Shown here piece by piece: positions 33,825 through 42,545 of a stretch of DNA of 64,000 bases. Under the pieces are notes generated by a model. That model ran no database searches, had not been told where the DNA came from, and saw only the letters and a program-made list of their open reading frames with translations. Position 1 is the first letter of the stretch. The number at the start of each line of letters is the position of its first letter. Origin of the DNA: Paenibacillus dokdonensis (GTDB lineage: Bacteria; Bacillota; Bacilli; Paenibacillales; Paenibacillaceae); assembly GCF_004916975.1 (NCBI RefSeq), contig NZ_STGQ01000001.1, positions 1,760,993-1,824,992 on the forward strand, read 5' to 3'. The position numbers were made by a program, and so were the translations under genes.

Positions 33825-34985
33825 ATGAATATGAATTCTCGGGTACCCCTGTATCAGAAAATCCAGCATTACATACTGGAACTAATCCGTACCAGCGGAC
33901 TTCAGTCCGGGGACCGGATTCCTACCGAGAAAGAACTGATGAAGCAGTTCAATGTCAGTAAAATCACGGTGGTCAAAGCACTCTCCGGCCTCGCTGACGA
34001 GCAGATTATTGACCGGGTGCCTGGCAAGGGCAGCTTTGTCGGGAGCGGGAACCCCAAAAAAGGGAGCACGACAGTGGACTCTTCTTCTGAGTCAATATCA
34101 GTCCTTAAGTCGAGTCAGTCCACGAAACTGATAGGTCTGGTCATTCCATCTATTCTGGATTATTTCGCCATCCGGCTTATTAACGGCGTTAAGACAACGC
34201 TTGATGAGCATGGATATCGGATGATGATTCTCTTATCTGAGGGTGATATTGAGAAGGAAAAGGAAGCGCTGAAGACACTCCACGCATTCGGAGCGGAGGG
34301 TATATTAATTTTTCCGGTCGATGAGGAGCATTACAATGATGAAATCCTCAACATGAAATTCACTGGATATCCGTTTGTGCTGATGGACCGCTTTTTGCCC
34401 GGGGTAGAGACCGACTATATTGCTGCAGACGGCAAGCTCGGCGCCCAGCTCGCGGTGGATTATTTGTGGGAGCTCGGACACCGGGAAATCGCGATCTGCT
34501 CGGACTCTCCAATTCAGACAGTTACGGTTCAGGAACGGATTGAAGGCTATATCACAGCTCTGAAAAATAAGGGGGCGATGATCAATCCGGCTCATATCAT
34601 TACGGACTTTCACATTCAAAGTCTGAAAGATGCCGAGAATCACCCGCTTTTCCGCTATATGCGGAACCGGATGGCAACGGCTTATATTACCTTAAACGGC
34701 AGGCTTGGCGTCCAAATGTATCAGCTGGCCGGTCGGGCCGGTCTCAAGGTACCTGGAGACTTGTCCATAATAAGCTTTGATGAGCCGACTTCTGTCGTGG
34801 ATGATTTCAGTATTTTCACTCACATTAAGCAGTTTGAATATGAGATTGGGTGTAAGGCGGCAGCAAGGATGCTGGAAGTGATTCGCAGCGGAGATGACAA
34901 ACCGGGGAGAACCTACAGTAAAATTTTGCTCCAGCCTGAACTCGTACCCGGACAGACAACGGGTATCCCACCTGCCTATCACTAA
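33825..34985 (+). CDS. GntR/LacI hybrid transcriptional regulator, AraR-like
   Basis: 386 residues. The N-terminal GntR winged helix has VPLYQKIQHYILELI and SGDRIPTEKELMKQFNVSKI, with the wing VPGKGSFVG near residue 70. From about residue 105 it is a LacI-type sugar-binding domain (IGLVIPSILDYFAIRLINGV, then GYPFVLMDRF and DYIAADGKLG). This fusion is known from AraR of Bacillus, a repressor released by sugar. ATG 33825 is preferred; the adjacent TTG is an alternative. It lies upstream of, and in line with, the second sugar importer operon and probably controls it through the palindromes ahead of 35374. Confidence 0.9.
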   Translation: MNMNSRVPLYQKIQHYILELIRTSGLQSGDRIPTEKELMKQFNVSKITVVKALSGLADEQIIDRVPGKGSFVGSGNPKKGSTTVDSSSESISVLKSSQSTKLIGLVIPSILDYFAIRLINGVKTTLDEHGYRMMILLSEGDIEKEKEALKTLHAFGAEGILIFPVDEEHYNDEILNMKFTGYPFVLMDRFLPGVETDYIAADGKLGAQLAVDYLWELGHREIAICSDSPIQTVTVQERIEGYITALKNKGAMINPAHIITDFHIQSLKDAENHPLFRYMRNRMATAYITLNGRLGVQMYQLAGRAGLKVPGDLSIISFDEPTSVVDDFSIFTHIKQFEYEIGCKAAARMLEVIRSGDDKPGRTYSKILLQPELVPGQTTGIPPAYH

Positions 34986-35013
34986 ACAACTTAATATTTT
35001 GCTAAAAAAAATG

Positions 35014-35045
35014 AAATCTTTTCCTTCACGGAAAAGATTTTTTTT
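35014..35045 (+). terminator. intrinsic terminator after the GntR/LacI-type gene
   Basis: AAATCTTTTCC (35014-35024) pairs perfectly with GGAAAAGATTT (35030-35040), followed by a T-run. Confidence 0.85.
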
Positions 35046-35188
35046 GCTGTTTTGTTGCAACTTCAGATAATATAGAGCTTCTATTTTTTGTGAAAACGTC
35101 GACATGAGGATGATTAATCATCAAATTTTTTTGTTAATACCATATTGAATATATTGAATATATAATATATGATAATTCCTAAGTCTGT

Positions 35189-35231
35189 AAGAATAACCTC
35201 TTCGATATACATTCGCGATGTAGTTATTCTT
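35189..35231. promoter_or_regulatory. nested inverted repeats upstream of the second importer operon
   Basis: AAGAATAAC (35189-35197) and GTTATTCTT (35223-35231) are perfect 9-bp arms. Inside them TACAT (35208-35212) and ATGTA (35218-35222) flank TCGCG. A regulator dimer site or RNA hairpin is possible. The GntR/LacI-type product is the natural candidate. The rest of the 389-bp gap is A/T rich without a gene. Confidence 0.5.
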
Positions 35232-35314
35232 GCAAATACAAAATGTTCAGCTTAGATGAAACTGAAGCAACAAGGGGGGAAGCAATATAAAAAGAACCAA
35301 CCGAGTGAGCAGTT

Positions 35315-35328
35315 TGCAAACGCTTACA
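35315..35328. promoter_or_regulatory. catabolite-responsive element (cre) candidate
   Basis: TGCAAACGCTTACA matches the CcpA consensus TGWAANCGNTNWCA with one mismatch (C for W at position 3). It lies 46 bp before the first permease start, suggesting glucose repression of the operon. Confidence 0.55.
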
Positions 35329-35373
35329 AACAATGGCTGGTTTTATTGATCATCAAGAAGAGAGGTGAGGTTT

Positions 35374-36285
35374 ATGAAGTCATCTTTACTGTGGAGAAGG
35401 GTTTGGCGTCACAAGCTGTTCTATCTATTCTTAATGCCCGGAATTGTATGGTTTTTTATCTTTTCCTATGTTCCTCTTTATGGACTTCAGGTCGCATTTC
35501 GGGATTTTACGTTTGTAGGCGGCTTTACAGGCAGCCCGTGGGCAGGACTCAAGTATTTCCATCAATTTTTTGATTACTATCAGTCCTCAGCCATTATTAG
35601 AAATACCATCATTATCAGCTTGTTGAAGCTCCTTATCGGTTTTCCCATGCCGATCATCCTGGCCATTCTGCTCAATGAAATCCGCAACGTTAAATTCAAG
35701 AAAACGATCCAAACGCTATCTTACCTTCCTTACTTCGTCTCATGGATCGTCGTCGTAACGCTGATGCAGCGCCTTCTCTCCATGTATGGGGGACCGCTAA
35801 ACGATCTATTGTCCTCTTTCGGCGCAGAACCTGTCCAATTCATGAATAATACAACTTGGTTTTATCCCTTGGTTCTGGGATCCGATGTCTGGAAAAATAT
35901 CGGCTGGAACTCGATCATTTATATGGCAGCGATTGCCGGCATCGATCAGCAGCTGTATGAAGCCGCGAAAATTGATGGGGCAAGCCGCTTCCGCCAAATC
36001 TGGCATGTGACTCTTCCGGGAATCCGTAATATTGCGGTTATTTTGTTTATTCTCGCCACGGGTAGTTTGATGAGTGCAGGCTTTGAACAGCTGCTCCTGT
36101 TAAATGGACCGGCTACCGCAAGTATCGGTAGTGTTCTGGACGTGCATGTCATTACCTCGGGTATTCAGCAGGGACGACTCAGTTATGCAGCAGCCGTTGG
36201 GCTGTTCCAAAGCGTGATTGCTTTAGTACTGATCGTCACCGTGAACTGGATTGCCCGGAAAGTCAGCGATGTATCACTGTTCTAG
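35374..36285 (+). CDS. sugar ABC transporter permease, LplB/UgpA type
   Basis: 303-residue membrane subunit of the second CUT1 importer, with six predicted helices and the EAA loop YEAAKIDGASRFRQIWHVTL near residues 193-212. GAGAGGTGAGG lies upstream of ATG 35374; GTG 35365 overlaps that ribosome site and is less likely. It is the first gene of an operon with the next permease, a binding protein and a putative glycosidase. No ATPase gene accompanies it. Confidence 0.92.
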   Translation: MKSSLLWRRVWRHKLFYLFLMPGIVWFFIFSYVPLYGLQVAFRDFTFVGGFTGSPWAGLKYFHQFFDYYQSSAIIRNTIIISLLKLLIGFPMPIILAILLNEIRNVKFKKTIQTLSYLPYFVSWIVVVTLMQRLLSMYGGPLNDLLSSFGAEPVQFMNNTTWFYPLVLGSDVWKNIGWNSIIYMAAIAGIDQQLYEAAKIDGASRFRQIWHVTLPGIRNIAVILFILATGSLMSAGFEQLLLLNGPATASIGSVLDVHVITSGIQQGRLSYAAAVGLFQSVIALVLIVTVNWIARKVSDVSLF

Positions 36286-36297
36286 GGGAGGGCTGGT

Positions 36298-37194
36298 ATG
36301 AAGACAAATACTTTTTCCGTATTCAATCTCTTGAATTACATCCTGTTAACTCTGTTTGCGTTCTTGATGATATATCCATTTATCTACATTCTCATTTACT
36401 CGCTAAATGACGGGAAGGATTCGATGCTCGGCGCATTGTACTTTTTCCCCCGCAAGCTTACATTGGACAACTACATCCAAGTGTTCGACAACAAACAAAT
36501 CTGGCAGGCCTATAAAATTACCATCTTGAGAACGGTCATCGGAACCGTGCTGCATGTGCTGCTATGCACACTTATGGCATATGCGCTGTCGAAGAAAACC
36601 CTGCCGGGACGCACTTTTTTTACCTTCTATATCTTCCTGCCAACGATATTCAGCGCAGGATTTATCCCTTATTTCATTACGCTTCAAAAGCTGCATCTGA
36701 TCAACTCTTTTTGGGTATATGTCATCCCTATGCTGTTCAACTTCATGCACATTGTCATCGTCCGCACGTTTTTGCAGGGGATCCCCGAAGAGATTGAGGA
36801 GTCGGCTCGAATCGACGGATTAAATGATTTTCAAATTTTCATGCGGATTATATTGCCTTTATCCGGACCTGTGATTGCGACCATCTCGCTTTTCATCGGA
36901 GTAGCGCATTGGAATGACTGGTTTACAGGGACTTATTATGTCTCTAACAAAAATCTCATTCCGGTTCAAACGCTTTTGCAGCAAATGCTTACGGAAGCTG
37001 AGGCACTATCCTCATCCATGCAGCGAGCAGCGCAGCAGGGGGGACAGACTGTAAACGTCAATATGGCGGGAGCAACACCGGAATCTCTTCGTATGGCGCT
37101 GCTCGTCATAACCGTTTTCCCGATTTTATGCGTGTATCCATTCCTGCAAAGGTACTTTGTTAAAGGTGTCATGATCGGTTCGGTCAAAGGCTAG
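36298..37194 (+). CDS. sugar ABC transporter permease, LplC/YtcP type
   Basis: 298-residue partner permease with six predicted helices. The EAA motif EIEESARIDGLNDFQIFMRI lies near residues 163-182, and the tail YFVKGVMIGSVKG is the LplC/YtcP ending. A stretch of about 30 residues before the last helix (QRAAQQGGQTVNVNMAGATP) is common in this subfamily. The start follows GGGGAGG, 12 bp after the first permease. Confidence 0.92.
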   Translation: MKTNTFSVFNLLNYILLTLFAFLMIYPFIYILIYSLNDGKDSMLGALYFFPRKLTLDNYIQVFDNKQIWQAYKITILRTVIGTVLHVLLCTLMAYALSKKTLPGRTFFTFYIFLPTIFSAGFIPYFITLQKLHLINSFWVYVIPMLFNFMHIVIVRTFLQGIPEEIEESARIDGLNDFQIFMRIILPLSGPVIATISLFIGVAHWNDWFTGTYYVSNKNLIPVQTLLQQMLTEAEALSSSMQRAAQQGGQTVNVNMAGATPESLRMALLVITVFPILCVYPFLQRYFVKGVMIGSVKG

Positions 37195-37252
37195 GATACA
37201 GGTTCCAAAAAGGAACTTGATCATATTATTTTATTGGATGGGGAGGGATCAT

Positions 37253-38887
37253 ATGGCTAGATTACGTGTAAGAGCGGCCTGCACTCTGTTGGGGGTCATG
37301 ATGCTGACAGGGCTGTTGTACGGATGTGGAGGTGGTGGTGGCGATTCAGCGGACGGTAAAGGAACCACATTAACGATTCTGAATAACTGGAATGGCTCTA
37401 CTGGACCTGACAGCGATACAACACCTGTTACAAAGGCGATTGAAGACAAGACAGGTATCAAAATGAAAATTGACTATACCAAAGGCAGCGAGGTAGAAAA
37501 GGTCAACACGATCTTTGCGACACAGGATCTGCCTGATATTTACACTGGCCCTGCTTGGGGCGGCGAGCTGGACGGAATTATCAAAGCAGCCAAAGAAGGG
37601 CAGCTTGTCGATTTGAGCGATAAACTCGACAAGTACCCGAATCTTGCCAAGGCGGTTGCCAAAGAAAATGTACCGCCGGCCTTGTATGAGAAAGCTATTG
37701 GAGGCATTGACGGCAAGAAGTACATGATGTATCAGAATCAGCCAGCAACCGGGGATGATGTGAATGACTGGCTGTACGGCTTCTATGTGCGCAAGGATAT
37801 CGCAGACAAAGTGGGCGTTGATCCGCAGTCGGTAAAAACAAAAGAGGAATTGTACCAATTCCTGAAAAAAATCAAAGATGCGAATTTGACTGAAAATGGC
37901 ATGCCTGTCATGCCGCTCGGCGGCTTCCATGATGGCTGGGCCGTGGGCATCGGGAACACACTTTTCTATGGAACAAGTTATGTCGACAAAGGTGATGGCA
38001 GCCTGGAGAATGTGTTTTTTACCAAAGCCTATGAGAATTACACGCTCTACTACCGTAAGCTGATTTCCGAAGGATTGCTCGATCCGGAAGTATTCACGCA
38101 GACCGACCCGATCGCAAACGAAAAAATCAAGCAGGGGCGTATAGCGGTATTGGCAGCACATTACCCTGCCATTCTTGATGCATCGAAGGACTATGTGAAA
38201 TCCCATCCGGGCACGGATTATGTTCCTGTCGGACCTTTGGAGCGAGCAGGAGCAGAACCGGATCGTCCTGTCGATTTAGCTATTCAGGGCAACAATGTAA
38301 CTGTCATTACGAAAAAATGTAAAGACGTCGATGCGGCACTCAAGCTTCTGGATTACCTGGCGTCAGATGAAGGATTCATGCTTGTACATTATGGTGTTGA
38401 AGGCGTGCATTGGGAAAAGACAGATGGCAAGCCTGTCGCCAAAAAGGAATGGTTTGATAAATTCTACGAAGATACCACCGGTAAAGTGAAACGGGATCAA
38501 GGGATCGCGATTGGGCTTGAAAATATGACAGGTCTGGACCGCATAAACTCTGTAGGGGGAGGAGATATTTGGGCAGACCAAGGCCGATTGGCGGCCATGG
38601 ACAATGCACGCAAGATTTTACGTCCGAACGGTATCAGCGTGATTTCCGCTTTTAATCCTAGCGACGTGATTACCAAAGCACCGGTATGGGAAACGTTGAA
38701 GCCATCCATAGATCAAATGACGGATGTGTGGAAGCAGGCGATCTTCACGAAGTCGGACGATGCAGCTCTGAAAGTGCTGAATGATCTGCGTGATCAAATC
38801 AAGAAAACCGGATACGATGAAGCGATGCAGTATGTCAATGAACAATTGAAGGGAAAAGAAGTTGTTAAGCTCTCCATGCCGAACTAA
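37253..38887 (+). CDS. extracellular solute-binding lipoprotein of the second sugar importer
   Basis: 544-residue lipoprotein (lipobox LLYGC, Cys25, then a Gly-rich linker) with a family 1 solute-binding fold. GGGGAGGG eight bases upstream sets ATG 37253; a frame start 36 bases earlier has no ribosome site. In contrast to the first locus, here the binding protein follows the permeases. Its sequence differs clearly from the first binding protein, so the ligands probably differ. It is followed after 14 bp by the putative glycosidase, which likely acts on the imported sugar. Confidence 0.9.
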   Translation: MARLRVRAACTLLGVMMLTGLLYGCGGGGGDSADGKGTTLTILNNWNGSTGPDSDTTPVTKAIEDKTGIKMKIDYTKGSEVEKVNTIFATQDLPDIYTGPAWGGELDGIIKAAKEGQLVDLSDKLDKYPNLAKAVAKENVPPALYEKAIGGIDGKKYMMYQNQPATGDDVNDWLYGFYVRKDIADKVGVDPQSVKTKEELYQFLKKIKDANLTENGMPVMPLGGFHDGWAVGIGNTLFYGTSYVDKGDGSLENVFFTKAYENYTLYYRKLISEGLLDPEVFTQTDPIANEKIKQGRIAVLAAHYPAILDASKDYVKSHPGTDYVPVGPLERAGAEPDRPVDLAIQGNNVTVITKKCKDVDAALKLLDYLASDEGFMLVHYGVEGVHWEKTDGKPVAKKEWFDKFYEDTTGKVKRDQGIAIGLENMTGLDRINSVGGGDIWADQGRLAAMDNARKILRPNGISVISAFNPSDVITKAPVWETLKPSIDQMTDVWKQAIFTKSDDAALKVLNDLRDQIKKTGYDEAMQYVNEQLKGKEVVKLSMPN

Positions 38888-38901
38888 GGAGGAATATTCA
38901 A

Positions 38902-41100
38902 GTGAGCCGTAAGAAGAAAGCTGCTCCGGAATGGACGGGGTTTCAGGAAGCGAAGCCCTATGGACCGACTTATGATCTGCGTACGGATTTTGTCATGGTA
39001 TACGGAATTACTGATGATCTGCCTGAGCGCATTGAAGGATGGAAAAAGGCCGGTTATACGGTCCATTTGATGACAGGGGTGTCATGGGGAGAATACCAGG
39101 ATTATCTCTATGGCAGGTATGATGGACGGAATCATTGGGATGAAGCTCAAATGGACCGAAACGGAGGACATTTGCTTCATAATGAGGATGTGCCATATAT
39201 GGTTCCGACTTTGTCTTTTGCAGGGTATCTGTCTTCCCACATCAAAAGGGCAATAGATGCCGGTGTAGAAGCCATTCACATGGAAGAGCCCGAATTCTGG
39301 GCAGTGTCCGGATATTCGGATGCTTTTAAGCGGGAGTGGCTCAACTACTATGGAGAAGAATGGTGCCCACCCCATGCTACACATGATGCACAGTATCGGG
39401 CTTCCAAGCTGAAAGCAGCAATGTATTACCGGGCAATGGATCGGATATGCAGCGAAATGAAGGAGTATTCACTTACCACATATGGCAGAACGGTTCGCTT
39501 TTATATTCCAACGCATAGTCTGATCAATTACACCCAGTGGAGAATCATTAGTCCAGAGGCGTTATTTGCTTCCATGCCGGCTTGTGATGGCTTCATCGCC
39601 CAGATTTGGACGGGAACGAGCCGAACACCAAATGTGTACCAAGGTGTTCGCCGGGAACGGACGTTTGAAACAGCATATCTGGAATATGGAATGATGCAAG
39701 AGCTAACCCGGGGAACGGGGCGGGAAATGTGGTTCCTTCATGATCCGATTGAAGATAATCCTGCCCACACCTGGGCCGATTATGAACAGAACTATTTGGC
39801 GACGGTGACGGCTTCATTACTTCATCCGGGTGTAAGCCAATATGAGGTCTGCCCTTGGCCGCATCGTGTCTTTGAAGGAAGATATCCGAAAGAAGACGGG
39901 GATGGAAAAGAAAAGATTCCGTCACAGTATGCCACCCAGCTGTTAACCATCATGCATATGCTTGGGGAGATGCATCAGTATGATGCTAATCAGCTAGATC
40001 TCCCTTCCACATCGGGAATTGGACTATGTCTTGCCAATTCAGCGATGTACCAGCGGGGGACCGTGGAAATTCCCGGAGTAGAGCCTGATTCCAGCGCCAG
40101 GTATGATGGAACGGAATCGGATGAGAAGATGGGGACGGAAGAACGGAAGCTGCTGGACTGGTCGCCATTCTATGGAATGGCAATGCCACTGCTCAAAAAT
40201 GGAATCCCGCTGCGGCCACTTCAATATGATAATATATTGAATTTCCCTGGTTACCTCGATGATTATAGGGTCCTATTGCTGAGCTATGAGTTCATGAAGC
40301 CGGAGCATCCCGGCATTCATCAGGTTATTGGACAATGGGTCAGAGAAGGCGGCGTCCTTATCTATATTGGCGATGGGGGCGACCCTTATCATCAAGTCAG
40401 GGAATGGTGGAACCGGGAATCGAAGCGCGGCGCATACAATCGTCCGGAGGAGCATCTTTTCGAGTCTCTTGGACTTGGACGTACTCCTGAGGAAGGGGTT
40501 CATTCTGTAGAGGCAGGAGCTATTATTCTGCACAGGAAGGATCCGGCATCTTTAGCAGAAACATCTGAAGGAGCCCAATTGGTTATAGACAGTGTTAGGC
40601 AGGCGCTAATGGTCCGGGATGAAGCGGATGATTTCAAGGGGAATCGAATCCTTGAAATTCAGCGTGGTCCCTATCGCATTGTTCATGTTCTGGACGAAAC
40701 GCCTTCTATACATTCGGACAGCAGTGTTGTTCTTGAAGGCTCATTCATCCAGCTGTTTGACGCAAGCTTACCGGTGCGGAAGAGAGTGGAGCTTAAGCCG
40801 AATGACAATGCGCTTCTCTATGATTTGAGCTTTCTCAGCGGAAATTCGAATGAGCCGCGTATTCTTGCCACTTCATCAAGAATCAGGAATGAGGAACATT
40901 CTGAAAAAAGCTATGCCTGGATTTCTGAATCTCCGGAAGGAATTACAATCAGCACCCGGCTATGGGTTCCGCATCCGCCGCTTCATGTATATGTTGATCA
41001 AGCATCCATAGACTTTGAATATGATGAGGATACAAGGACAGTTTTTCTGAAGTATCCAGGTGGCCCGCAAGGCAACTGTTTCAAATTAGAATGGGAATAA
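38902..41100 (+). CDS. putative glycoside hydrolase of unrecognised family (GH42-like architecture)
   Basis: 732 residues, no signal peptide. I do not recognise the family by name. Residues 1-380 look like a TIM barrel: RIEGWKKAGYTVHLMTGVSW, then AGVEAIHMEEPEFWAVSGYS near residue 125, whose acidic EEPE cluster is a plausible catalytic site. Residues about 440-500 (YDNILNFPGYLDDYRVLLLS and WVREGGVLIYIGDGG) resemble the glutamine-amidotransferase-like trimerisation domain of GH42 beta-galactosidases. The C-terminal 200 residues appear beta rich. The GTG start follows AAGGAGG. As last gene of a sugar importer operon it most likely hydrolyses the imported oligosaccharide (inference). Confidence 0.7.
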   Translation: MSRKKKAAPEWTGFQEAKPYGPTYDLRTDFVMVYGITDDLPERIEGWKKAGYTVHLMTGVSWGEYQDYLYGRYDGRNHWDEAQMDRNGGHLLHNEDVPYMVPTLSFAGYLSSHIKRAIDAGVEAIHMEEPEFWAVSGYSDAFKREWLNYYGEEWCPPHATHDAQYRASKLKAAMYYRAMDRICSEMKEYSLTTYGRTVRFYIPTHSLINYTQWRIISPEALFASMPACDGFIAQIWTGTSRTPNVYQGVRRERTFETAYLEYGMMQELTRGTGREMWFLHDPIEDNPAHTWADYEQNYLATVTASLLHPGVSQYEVCPWPHRVFEGRYPKEDGDGKEKIPSQYATQLLTIMHMLGEMHQYDANQLDLPSTSGIGLCLANSAMYQRGTVEIPGVEPDSSARYDGTESDEKMGTEERKLLDWSPFYGMAMPLLKNGIPLRPLQYDNILNFPGYLDDYRVLLLSYEFMKPEHPGIHQVIGQWVREGGVLIYIGDGGDPYHQVREWWNRESKRGAYNRPEEHLFESLGLGRTPEEGVHSVEAGAIILHRKDPASLAETSEGAQLVIDSVRQALMVRDEADDFKGNRILEIQRGPYRIVHVLDETPSIHSDSSVVLEGSFIQLFDASLPVRKRVELKPNDNALLYDLSFLSGNSNEPRILATSSRIRNEEHSEKSYAWISESPEGITISTRLWVPHPPLHVYVDQASIDFEYDEDTRTVFLKYPGGPQGNCFKLEWE

Positions 41101-41106
41101 GAAAAA

Positions 41107-41145
41107 GTCCGTTATCCGATTCATCCCGGGTAACGGGCTTTTTTG
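41107..41145 (+). terminator. intrinsic terminator of the second sugar operon
   Basis: CCGTTA (41109-41114) and TAACGG (41131-41136) with an inner CC-GG pair, followed by a T-run. Confidence 0.8.
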
Positions 41146-41192
41146 TGCGGATTGATATTTAATGGACATGTCTTTCGATTGATCCCATGGGT

Positions 41193-41747
41193 TTAATATA
41201 TGCTATTAGCGATGATCGCCAGCTCATCCTCATCATACAGGGGGATGAATTTTTTGTTCTTCACTTGGTTGGACATCAGCAGAAAAGTCAAACCGTCCTG
41301 CTTCCAGTAAAGCGCGCTCATCTGTGAGTCACTTTGAATCCATGTTGGAGCTCCGTTGCTGAGCTTGGGACCGGATTTACCTTCGGGCTCGGATGTATCC
41401 TGTGAATTACTTTCAACCAAAATCAGCTGCCGGCCTTGCTCCAGACTGGCATATGTGAGTTGGATCATGTCAAACGGGGCTTTGATGATACTTGCTGCTT
41501 TATGTGATGGAGGAAAAGGGGACTTAATTTCTTTTACTTTAAAGGAAACTCTCCCGATGGTGTCATCATAGGAGGGGGCAGATTTGTCGATATCCCATTT
41601 GAGCCCTTCGTCAGTGATCCCCATACTCGTGCTATTGGTTGGTTTCCCATAGTCTATTTTTGTTTCTTGCTTGGAGCTGCAGCCCGCAAGCACGGCAAGA
41701 GCTATTAATAACCCTATCCATCCTGCATGTCTGTAAATACTAATCAC
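41193..41747 (-). CDS. lipoprotein with DUF4367-like C-terminus
   Basis: 184 residues. A lipoprotein signal ends at LAGC near residue 22. The C-terminal part (ALYWKQDGLTFLLMSNQ and DEDELAIIANSIY) resembles the DUF4367 pattern often found in proteins linked to sigma factors. The start is unclear: GTG at 41747 overlaps the only ribosome-site-like GAGGTG, and no ATG lies in frame before the signal sequence. It is divergent from the ECF sigma gene 258 bp away, which makes a role in the same stress response possible. Confidence 0.65.
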   Translation of the reverse strand: MISIYRHAGWIGLLIALAVLAGCSSKQETKIDYGKPTNSTSMGITDEGLKWDIDKSAPSYDDTIGRVSFKVKEIKSPFPPSHKAASIIKAPFDMIQLTYASLEQGRQLILVESNSQDTSEPEGKSGPKLSNGAPTWIQSDSQMSALYWKQDGLTFLLMSNQVKNKKFIPLYDEDELAIIANSIY

Positions 41748-41924
41748 CTCGATTTTAAAAGTGCATCATTTTATAGGTTTTCTCTTTTTGTTGGCCAATC
41801 TATATACTCTAATAAACGTCCGATCGAACAAAGAAGTTATGACTTCATTGTCATATTCAATAGACTCCGGATCATTTTTCTTTTGGGAGATTACAAATAT
41901 CTTCAAATATTATTCATTTTTATA

Positions 41925-41951
41925 TAACCTTTTACATCGGGCCGACATCTA
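41925..41951 (+). promoter_or_regulatory. candidate ECF-sigma promoter of the first sigma/DUF4179 operon
   Basis: TAACCT (41925-41930), 15-bp spacer, CATCTA (41946-41951). It matches the AAC/CGTC style of ECF promoters and the equivalent site at 53166-53192 in sequence and spacing. Its position 55 bp before the sigma gene suggests autoregulation. Confidence 0.55.
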
Positions 41952-42005
41952 AAGTATAAGCTTTCATAACTCGTAATGAATAATAACAGAAGGAGACCGT
42001 GACGT

Positions 42006-42545
42006 GTGGATATCAAACAGGAAGTGAAAAAAGCCAGGAAAGGGGATCACGAGGCATTTACACGGATTGTGCTTAGCATGAAAATGAAGATGTACGGATT
42101 GGCTTTTTCTATACTCCGCAGTAATGATGATTGTGCCGACGCCATGCAGGAGACGATTCTCAAGGCTTATAAATCACTGCATACACTTAAGAAGCCTGAG
42201 TATTTTCAGAGCTGGATATTCCGGATATTAATTAACGAATGCAATCAGCTACTCAGAAACAAGTCGAGGCTGGTTCCTGTTGAGAACTTTGATCATATTG
42301 CAAAGCATAAGCTGGAAACGGAATATGAAGCCATTGCGATTAGAGAAGCCGTAGAAGAGCTTGACGAATCGCTTCGAATGGTTGTCCATTTATTTTATTT
42401 TCAGGATATGTCTATGCGTTCCATCGGTGAAGTGCTGGGAATTAAGGAGGGAGCTGTGAAGGGACGCCTTTATAGGGCACGCCAGCAGCTTTTGCACATT
42501 CTTGGTGAATCACCGGAAAGGAGGGTGGCTCATGAATCCGAATGA
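42006..42545 (+). CDS. ECF-type RNA polymerase sigma factor (copy 1)
   Basis: 179 residues. Sigma region 2 contains DDCADAMQETILKAYKSLHT and FQSWIFRILINECNQLLR; region 4 has the helix-turn-helix MSMRSIGEVLGIKEGAVKGR followed by LYRARQQL. There is no region 1 or 3. The GTG start follows AGAAGGAGA. It overlaps the DUF4179 gene by 14 bases, the usual sigma/anti-sigma arrangement. The protein is closely related to the sigma factor at 53230, with an almost identical stretch around CADAMQETILKAYKSL. Confidence 0.92.
   Translation: MDIKQEVKKARKGDHEAFTRIVLSMKMKMYGLAFSILRSNDDCADAMQETILKAYKSLHTLKKPEYFQSWIFRILINECNQLLRNKSRLVPVENFDHIAKHKLETEYEAIAIREAVEELDESLRMVVHLFYFQDMSMRSIGEVLGIKEGAVKGRLYRARQQLLHILGESPERRVAHESE

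Noticed and set aside
35256..35573. 105-codon frame ahead of the permease
   Set aside because: It covers the cre-like site and overlaps the permease gene out of frame; a shadow.
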